Source: Breoghania sp. (GTDB taxonomy: Bacteria > Pseudomonadota > Alphaproteobacteria > Rhizobiales > Stappiaceae). From it: 64,000 nt of DNA. The stretch covers positions 306,820-370,819 of the forward strand of contig NZ_JASJAV010000002.1 of the NCBI RefSeq assembly GCF_030066895.1, written 5' to 3'. Under the pieces are notes generated by a model. The model did no database searches, was not told the DNA's origin, and saw nothing but the letters and a program-made list of their open reading frames with translations. Position 1 is the stretch's first letter; each line of letters begins with the position of its first letter. Shown here piece after piece: positions 59,079 to 64,000 of this stretch. The position numbers and the translations under genes were made by a program.

Positions 59079-59972
59079 TTATCCCGCTCCGCCTGCCCGG
59101 GTCTTGAGGAAGGCGGCCCCGCAAGCCTTGGCAAGCTCACGCACCCTGAGGATGTAGGACTGGCGCTCGGTCACCGAGATCACGCCGCGCGCATCCAGCA
59201 GGTTGAAGCAGTGCGAGGCCTTGATGCACTGGTCGTAAGCCGGAAAAACGACCTTGTGGATGTCGTCTCCGGCCTCTTCCATCGCCTTCTCACCCGCCGC
59301 CAGCAACGCCTTGCACTCGCCTTCCGCATCGCGGAAATGGCGGAACAGCAGGTCCGTATCGGCATATTCGAAGTTGTAGCGGGAATACTCCTGCTCCGTC
59401 TGCAGGAAGACGTCGCCGTATGTGACCTTCTCGTCGCCTTCGCGGCCGTTGAAGTTCAGGTCGTAAACGTTGTCGACGCCCTGGACATACATGGCCAGTC
59501 GCTCAAGGCCGTAGGTCAACTCCCCGGCAACCGGCGCGCATTCAAAGCCTGCCACCTGCTGGAAATAGGTGAACTGCGACACTTCCATGCCGTCGCACCA
59601 GCACTCCCAGCCAAGCCCCCAAGCGCCGAGCGTCGGGCTTTCCCAGTCGTCTTCCACGAAACGGATGTCGTGGGTCAACGGGTCGAGGCCGATGGCCGCC
59701 AGCGAGGCGAGGTAGAGTTCCTGCAGGTTTTTCGGTGACGGCTTCAGGATCGCCTGAAACTGGTAATAGTGCTGCAGCCGGTTCGGGTTCTCGCCGTAGC
59801 GCCCGTCGGTGGGGCGGCGAGAGGGTTGGACATAGGCTGCCTTCCGGGGACGAGGGCCGAGCGAGCGAAGCGTCGTCGCCGGGTGGAAGGTTCCCGCGCC
59901 GACTTCCATGTCATAGGGCTGCAGCACGACGCAGCCCTGATCGGCCCAGAATCGCTGCAAGGTGAGGATCAA
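59079..59972 (-). CDS. glyQ: Glycyl-tRNA synthetase alpha subunit, start uncertain
   Basis: The catalytic subunit that activates glycine. [59 protein letters not shown] and [20 protein letters not shown] are the invariant blocks. The first codon of the visible frame that can act as a start is TTG at 59972, but homologues have RSFQG just before it, and those residues are encoded here too (59973-59987), in frame back to about 60011 ([12 protein letters not shown]) with no ATG, GTG or TTG. The start is therefore obscured, perhaps by one wrong base at GTT 60009-60011. Its partner glyS is 5.6 kb downstream. Confidence 0.95.
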   Translation of the reverse strand: MILTLQRFWADQGCVVLQPYDMEVGAGTFHPATTLRSLGPRPRKAAYVQPSRRPTDGRYGENPNRLQHYYQFQAILKPSPKNLQELYLASLAAIGLDPLTHDIRFVEDDWESPTLGAWGLGWECWCDGMEVSQFTYFQQVAGFECAPVAGELTYGLERLAMYVQGVDNVYDLNFNGREGDEKVTYGDVFLQTEQEYSRYNFEYADTDLLFRHFRDAEGECKALLAAGEKAMEEAGDDIHKVVFPAYDQCIKASHCFNLLDARGVISVTERQSYILRVRELAKACGAAFLKTRAGGAG

Positions 59973-60388
59973 CCCCTGAAACGAGCGTTGTGGGTTGAGA
60001 TGGGCGGCAACTTCCCTCGCCCGGGTTTTCGTAGATATGGCGTCAATATTCCTGAAAATGCCGGATATTCTCGGATGCGCTGATGAATGCGCAAGCGAGG
60101 CGCGGATATTATCGGCGGGTCGTCACCCGGTCAAGGCCGCGCACGGGACATGCGGCGACAACGTGCATCTCCAAACCCTGCAGAAATCAAGAAATTGAAC
60201 AGCAAAAGTGCCCTGGTTTTTTCCGAGGGGTAAAATTAATAATATGTGATTTAAATTACGTAGCGAAAAATAACTCTGCCCTATCGTGCTTGCAGATAGA
60301 GAGGAAAAACAGAGGAAAAGCAATATATGGATGGGGATCCAGCCTCTTTCATTCCTCTTAATATTTGAAAAATATAGGAGAATATAAA
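59973..60388. other. Region between glyQ and the small secreted protein gene
   Basis: The left 40 bp probably encode the true N-terminus of GlyQ. From about 60225 to 60385 the sequence is A+T-rich (GGTAAAATTAATAATATGTG; GAAAAATATAGGAGAATATA), leading to a GGAG ribosome site for the small gene at 60389. No other gene is visible. Confidence 0.6.
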
Positions 60389-60748
60389 ATGAGCCATGCG
60401 ATGACGAAGAAAATGATTATCACCGCAGCCGTCTGTGACTTTACTTCTCTTGCCGCGATCAACGGCGTTGCTGCCCAGTCCAGTGGACGCAGTGGCGGCG
60501 GGACGAGTGCAGGCGACAGCAGTGAGGCGAGCGGCAGCGGAAACGGCAAGATCGCCAGCCTTCAGCCTGTTGGAATTACCGGCTTTTCGAATGCGTCGGG
60601 GACACCTCCCGATCGCGGTCGACGTCCGACCCGTCCGCAGCCGGTCAGCTTCCAGGCTACGGACGGCGTCCACTGCGGCTACCGGGAGGTCGGCCGTGGT
60701 CGAAACGCGATTTATTTGCGATATTGCGGGGAGACCCTTTACGACTAG
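60389..60748 (+). CDS. Small predicted secreted protein, unknown
   Basis: A 119-residue protein not recognised as a member of a named family. An N-terminal hydrophobic segment (KKMIITAAVCDFTSLAAI) ending at GVAAQ looks like a signal peptide, followed by a Ser/Gly-rich linker (SSGRSGGGTSAGDSSEASG) and a C-terminal part with two cysteines, DGVHCGYREVGRGRNAIYLR then YCGETLYD, that could form one disulfide. The start is ATG 60389 with GGAG nine bases upstream. It has an AT-rich promoter region, and the coding part is GC-rich. Confidence 0.6.
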   Translation: MSHAMTKKMIITAAVCDFTSLAAINGVAAQSSGRSGGGTSAGDSSEASGSGNGKIASLQPVGITGFSNASGTPPDRGRRPTRPQPVSFQATDGVHCGYREVGRGRNAIYLRYCGETLYD

Positions 60749-60766
60749 GCGTCCGCCTGTCGGAAA

Positions 60767-60964
60767 CTAAGCTTCACTATCGTCCCGGGTCCGGTATACG
60801 CCGGTCTCGGGATCCTGCACGAGCGTCTGAGGCGCCGTCTTCTGGTTCCGTCGCGCCGTCTTCGACAGCGTCCGCTCAACGCGCCGTCCCTGTTGGGACG
60901 CCGTACGGGCAATAAGAAACACCGCTCCCAGCACGAGAACCAGGACCCCGAGTTTTCCGAGCAC
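60767..60964 (-). CDS. Short membrane-anchored protein, conserved hypothetical
   Basis: A 65-residue protein: one N-terminal helix (LGKLGVLVLVLGAVFLIART), a basic linker, and a motif LVQDPETGVYR. That last motif recurs in short alphaproteobacterial proteins (PP0621-like family) of unknown function that follow S49 protease genes. It begins 19 bp after the S49 gene's stop, on the same strand, and is probably cotranscribed with it. Confidence 0.65.
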   Translation of the reverse strand: MLGKLGVLVLVLGAVFLIARTASQQGRRVERTLSKTARRNQKTAPQTLVQDPETGVYRTRDDSEA

Positions 60965-60983
60965 CGTCTTTCTCCTTCACTCC

Positions 60984-61853
60984 CTACAGTCCGTAGCGTG
61001 ACCACAGACTGCGTTCTTCAAGCGCGGCCACCAGATCGCGCGCAAGTCCCTGCCGGGTCTCGAGCACATCCCCCAGCGCGGCGATGCCGACGCCCTGGCG
61101 GCGCGGCAGGAGGGAGCGTTCGTCCCCGATCAGCCGCAGACGCACCTTGTCGCCGAAACGCGCCCGGGCGACCGAACGCAGATCTCCCAGATCATCGACC
61201 AGTCCGAGCGAGCGTGCCGTTTCTCCCACCCAGAACAGGCCGGAGAACAGGTTCGGATCGTTGTTGAGCACATCGCCGCGGCGCGCGCGCACCATCTCGA
61301 CAAAGACCTCGTGGATCTCCTGCTGCAAGGTCTCCAGATGGGTAACGTCGTCCGGGTTTTCGGGCTGGAAGGGATCGAGAATGCCTTTGCGCGTGCCCGA
61401 CGTGTGCATCCGGCGTTCCACGCCGATCCGCTCCAGCAGGTCCACGAACCCGAAGCCGGCGGAAATGACGCCGATCGAGCCTACGATCGACGAGGGATCC
61501 GCGATGATCTCGTCACCGGCAACCGCGATCATGTAGCCGCCCGAGGCCGCAACGTCCTCCACGAAGACGAGCACCTGCTTGTCGTGCTCCTCGCTAAGCT
61601 GGCGGATGCGCTGGTAGATCAGCCGCGCCTGTACGGGCGAGCCGCCCGGGGAATTGATGATGATCGCCACCGCCGGCACGCTGTCGAACCGGAATGCCTT
61701 TTCTAGGTTCGTGGCGCAGCTTGCCAGTGTCAGACCGGGCCTGAGCGGGGAGGCGAGCCCGATCGTGCCTTGAAGGCGAACGACAGGCAGAACGGGTGCG
61801 ACCTGGCCGAGCTTGACCGGCAGACGTTTGCACAGTCGGGTGAAAAAGGACAA
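60984..61853 (-). CDS. S49 family serine protease (SppA/SohB-like)
   Basis: A protein of about 290 residues from the favoured TTG at 61853, which has AGGGAG just upstream; a frame to 61949 is open. The strand AVAIIINSPGGSPVQARLIY is the oxyanion part, VFVEDVAASGGYMIAVAGDE contains the nucleophile Ser (ASGG), and IIADPSSIVGSIGVISAG follows, as in SppA and SohB. It is the short, single-domain form without a clear N-terminal membrane anchor. Such enzymes degrade signal peptides or membrane peptides. The small membrane protein downstream may be a partner. Confidence 0.88.
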   Translation of the reverse strand: MSFFTRLCKRLPVKLGQVAPVLPVVRLQGTIGLASPLRPGLTLASCATNLEKAFRFDSVPAVAIIINSPGGSPVQARLIYQRIRQLSEEHDKQVLVFVEDVAASGGYMIAVAGDEIIADPSSIVGSIGVISAGFGFVDLLERIGVERRMHTSGTRKGILDPFQPENPDDVTHLETLQQEIHEVFVEMVRARRGDVLNNDPNLFSGLFWVGETARSLGLVDDLGDLRSVARARFGDKVRLRLIGDERSLLPRRQGVGIAALGDVLETRQGLARDLVAALEERSLWSRYGL

Positions 61854-62221
61854 GAAAGTCTCCCTGTTGCACCGTGAGAAAACGGCAGCATTCGCCTTCA
61901 TATAAGCCACATTCAGGCCACTCGCCACTGCCGCGTGATTGAACGTCAAACATTTATCATATTAACAATATATGGACCTCCGGCGAGGATGAACTGTGCA
62001 ATAATCCATCTTTTTCGGCGCAGTTAACCCTCTTTCAAGGTTAAGCCCGTTTCACAGGCCCGTCGCTTGAGAAGCGATACCGCGTATCGGCGGGGCCAGA
62101 CAGACGCCTGAGACCGCAAGGTCAGGGATCGCCAATCCGGCCACAAGGGTCGGCAAATCCGGATGTGACCGTAATCCGCATCGGGTCGACAAGGCCGAAT
62201 TGGGTAGTTGGAGTAACAGGT
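61854..62221. other. Intergenic region upstream of the cell wall hydrolase
   Basis: No gene is seen. Two dyads are present: TTAACC-N9-GGTTAA at 62024-62044, and CGATAC-CGC-GTATCG near 62073-62087. The first resembles a regulatory site and lies about 180 bp upstream of the hydrolase start; its regulator is unknown. Confidence 0.5.
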
Positions 62222-63433
62222 ATGTCCGGCCTGTCTGTGTTGAAGGTCCGTCGCGTTATCGGCGAGTTTGCCAAGTCGCTCCCTCTGGGGCTCGCGATCT
62301 ATTTCGGTTTTCCCGACAGATTCGCCTTTCAGGATACGCTGAGCCTGATACAACGTGACGAGCGGCCTCAGGCACGCTGGTTGGCCGCGATCGAGGCGAC
62401 GGGCGAAACCTCCTCCCAGCAGCCCACTCTTACCCTCGCGGGTGCTGACAGCGCCCATGCGCCGGGGCAGGGCGCCCGTCGGGGGCCGCAATATCAGATC
62501 ACGTCGGCGGTTAAGGGCGGCCGCGTTGCCGTCTTGCGCTATCTGGATGCCAGCGTCTACGGCCGCGATATCGTGCGCGTGCTGGAACGCGTGCGCACCA
62601 ACGATGTGGGCAAGGGCAACCGTCTCGTCTCCATGGCGCCGGATCGTCAGATGGTCGAGCACTCGGCCGGGTCAGTTTATTACATGAGCAGCCTGATCAG
62701 TGCTCAGCCGCGCCAGAGCCTGCCGCGTGTCGCCTTCGTCCAACCGCAGGCCGTGCCGAAGAGCCAGATGGTCGCCTCGGCCAATGCCGCGACCACGAGC
62801 GACGGCAAGCCTCTCAATCTCAACAAGATGGTGATGGCGCGCGCTGCCGCGGCCGCCGGTTTCTCAGCGCTGTCCGTCTACGCGCCGAGCGCGGTGGAGG
62901 GCACGTCCCTGCCGTTTGCAGCCCTTTTCGGCATGTCGCCGGGCCCGACTCCGGAATAGGAAGCGGTTGATCGCGACAACCCGCACTGGTGGGCGGCAAA
63001 CCCGCTGCCGGCCAATGTCATCCTGCCTAAAGAGCAGCGCTGCCTGGCTGAGGCGATCTATTTCGAGGCGCGCGGCGAACCGGAAGCCGGTCAGGTCGCC
63101 GTTGCCCTGGTCGTTCTCAACCGGGTCAAGAACCCGGCCTATCCCGCGACCATCTGCAAGGTCGTCTACCAGAACCGGACGCACCGCAATTCCTGCCAGT
63201 TCTCCTTTGCTTGCGACGGCCTGCCCGAGCGCATCGCGTCCAAGGAATCCTGGGATCAGGCGCAGAAGCTTGCCCGCGAAATGGTGACCGGCAAGCACTG
63301 GTCGGACAAGATCGGCGCTTCCGCCCATTAGCACGCGACCTATGTCCGTCCGCGCTGGGCACGCAAGATGAAGCGGTTGCAGAAGATCGGCCGTCACATT
63401 TTCTATCAGACCTACGGCGGCGGCTGGGGCTAA
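62222..63433 (+). pseudogene. SleB/CwlJ-type cell wall hydrolase, two in-frame stops
   Basis: A repaired product of about 403 residues. The N-terminal part has a hydrophobic stretch (SLPLGLAIYFGFP) and a long linker; the C-terminal domain is the Hydrolase_2 (SleB) fold: RCLAEAIYFEARGEPEAGQV with the catalytic Glu, ALVVLNRVKNPAYPATICKV, CQFSFACDG and HATYVRPRWARKMKRLQKIG. TAG at 62957-62959 lies just before the domain, and TAG at 63329-63331 replaces the Tyr of the HYHATYV motif. Both are in frame with intact flanks. The start ATG 62222 has GGAGTAACAGGT upstream. It would cleave peptidoglycan in the periplasm. Confidence 0.8.
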
Positions 63434-63761
63434 GGTCCCAGGTCTGACGTTCCAGGCCCTAAGTTCCAGAACCCGAGTTTCAGGCCCAAATCCCGGTCAA
63501 CGTGCTCGCCGTCAATCTACGGCAGGTTGTGGGCTGCGAAGCTGTACCCTTGCGCCAAATGCGGCGGCATGTCGCAATCCTGCGTTTTGAATCGGAAATC
63601 TCATTGGAATGCCAATGAAGTTATCGCTATGCCGAACTGCTGCTTTTTTGCCAGTGCCCAAATATTGATCCCTGTTTGGAATGCCGATGAACGCCAAATT
63701 AATATTTAAAGACCATGGATCTAGACGCGTTCGCGACCAATAGGTTCGGCGATTTTGATTC
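63434..63761. other. Intergenic region before the final gene
   Basis: No gene is recognised. The first 60 bp contain imperfect repeats around GTTCCAG and CCCAA. The rest is of mixed composition with no clear promoter, although the end (AAATTAATATTTAAAG at about 63696) is A+T-rich. Confidence 0.4.
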
Positions 63762-64000
63762 ATGATCTTAGAATACAGTTCCCTTTTGATGGCCGTTGAG
63801 GTGAGTTGCATTGCCACGAGCCTCACCTTGGTAGTCTCCTGGCTCGCAAGCCGGCGTGACGCTTTCCTGCTGACGTGATCGCTGGCCGCTATGGTTCTGG
63901 TGATCGGAGCGGGCGCGTCCGGCGTTTATGCGGCAGATCCCAGTCGGCTACCTGCGGTGTTTGGTACAACCCTCACTTTGTGGGGGGGGGGGGGGGCGTG
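63762..64000 (+). pseudogene. Membrane protein N-terminus, truncated by the window end, in-frame TGA
   Basis: From ATG 63762: a first helix (MAVEVSCIATSLTLVVSWLA), then SRRDAFLLT, a TGA at 63876-63878, and in the same frame SLAAMVLVIGAGASGVYAAD (a second helix) on to a run of 15 G. A TGG to TGA change is plausible because Trp is common at that position before a helix. The pattern resembles the membrane part of diguanylate cyclases, but no GGDEF domain is within the window, so this remains a guess. Confidence 0.4.
63982..63996 (+). repeat. Homopolymer of 15 G at the window end
   Basis: A single run of 15 G four bases before the end of the window, within the open frame of the last gene. It is either a phase-variable tract or an artefact of base calling or assembly; the sequence alone cannot tell. 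Confidence 0.8.

Noticed and set aside
28717..63331. Recoding of TAG as a sense codon to explain the internal stops
   Set aside because: TAG is the normal terminator of intact genes here (atpB 38317-38319, mutY, TM2, BA14K), no suppressor tRNA or pyrrolysine genes are visible, and two of the internal stops are TAA. Mutation or sequence error explains them better.

Overview
The window is a GC-rich bacterial chromosome segment, most likely from an alphaproteobacterium of the Hyphomicrobiales; gene content resembles Stappiaceae-type marine rhizobial relatives, but the genus is inference. Evidence: a CcrM-type GANTC methyltransferase; the runs mutY-DUF721-dsbA-smc and atpI-atpB-atpE-atpF'-atpF; ispH-thrB-rnhA; thrC followed by an M16 protease; a BA14K-family protein; and intergenic dyads built on the ATCCTTCGAGACGG theme common in that order. 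There are no rRNA genes, tRNA genes, transposases, phage genes or CRISPR arrays.

Layout. 1-1361: end of a cytochrome oxidase locus (coxC, DUF983, SURF1). 1614-5332: peroxiredoxin, DsbD-like periplasmic protein, a TetR regulator with a striking paired operator, trmO and yqgE. 5614-11974: thrC, M16 protease, GNAT, and a large GGDEF/EAL protein. 12404-15818 (minus): lipid kinase, rnhA, thrB, ispH. 16046-21783: a lipoprotein, then a tandem glycine riboswitch driving gcvT-gcvH-gcvPA-gcvPB and a strong terminator. 21873-24053 (minus): a compact ATP-grasp / carrier protein / Cys-thioesterase cassette, the best candidate here for an undescribed biosynthetic system. 24517-30620: ccrM, a Tag-like glycosylase, AMP nucleosidase and a broken sensor kinase. 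30678-39952: mutY to the ATP synthase Fo genes. 40033-46622: rnhB, radical SAM protein, glycosyltransferase, BA14K, uracil-DNA glycosylase, ETF-QO. 46751-53463: TM2 protein, malic enzyme, ceramidase-like protein, moaB, glyS. 53768-59018: a second GGDEF/EAL protein and a YrbL-like protein on the plus strand, either side of minus-strand lemA-DUF2207, all lying between glyS and glyQ. 60389-64000: small secreted protein, S49 protease, SleB-type hydrolase, and a membrane protein cut by the window end at a run of 15 G.

Two themes cross the window. First, accessory genes (ATP-grasp cassette, sensor kinase, TM2, GGDEF/EAL-2, YrbL-like, small secreted protein) are each preceded by a very AT-rich stretch that contrasts with the GC-rich background. 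Second, many conserved genes carry single-base frameshifts, often in homopolymers, or in-frame TAA/TAG stops (DUF983, SURF1, yqgE, amn, sensor kinase, radical SAM, GT2, maeB, ceramidase, moaB, GGDEF/EAL-2, DUF2207, lemA, sleB). Long genes such as smc, glyS and the gcv set are intact. Draft-quality sequence error is the simplest explanation; genuine decay of a few accessory genes remains possible.
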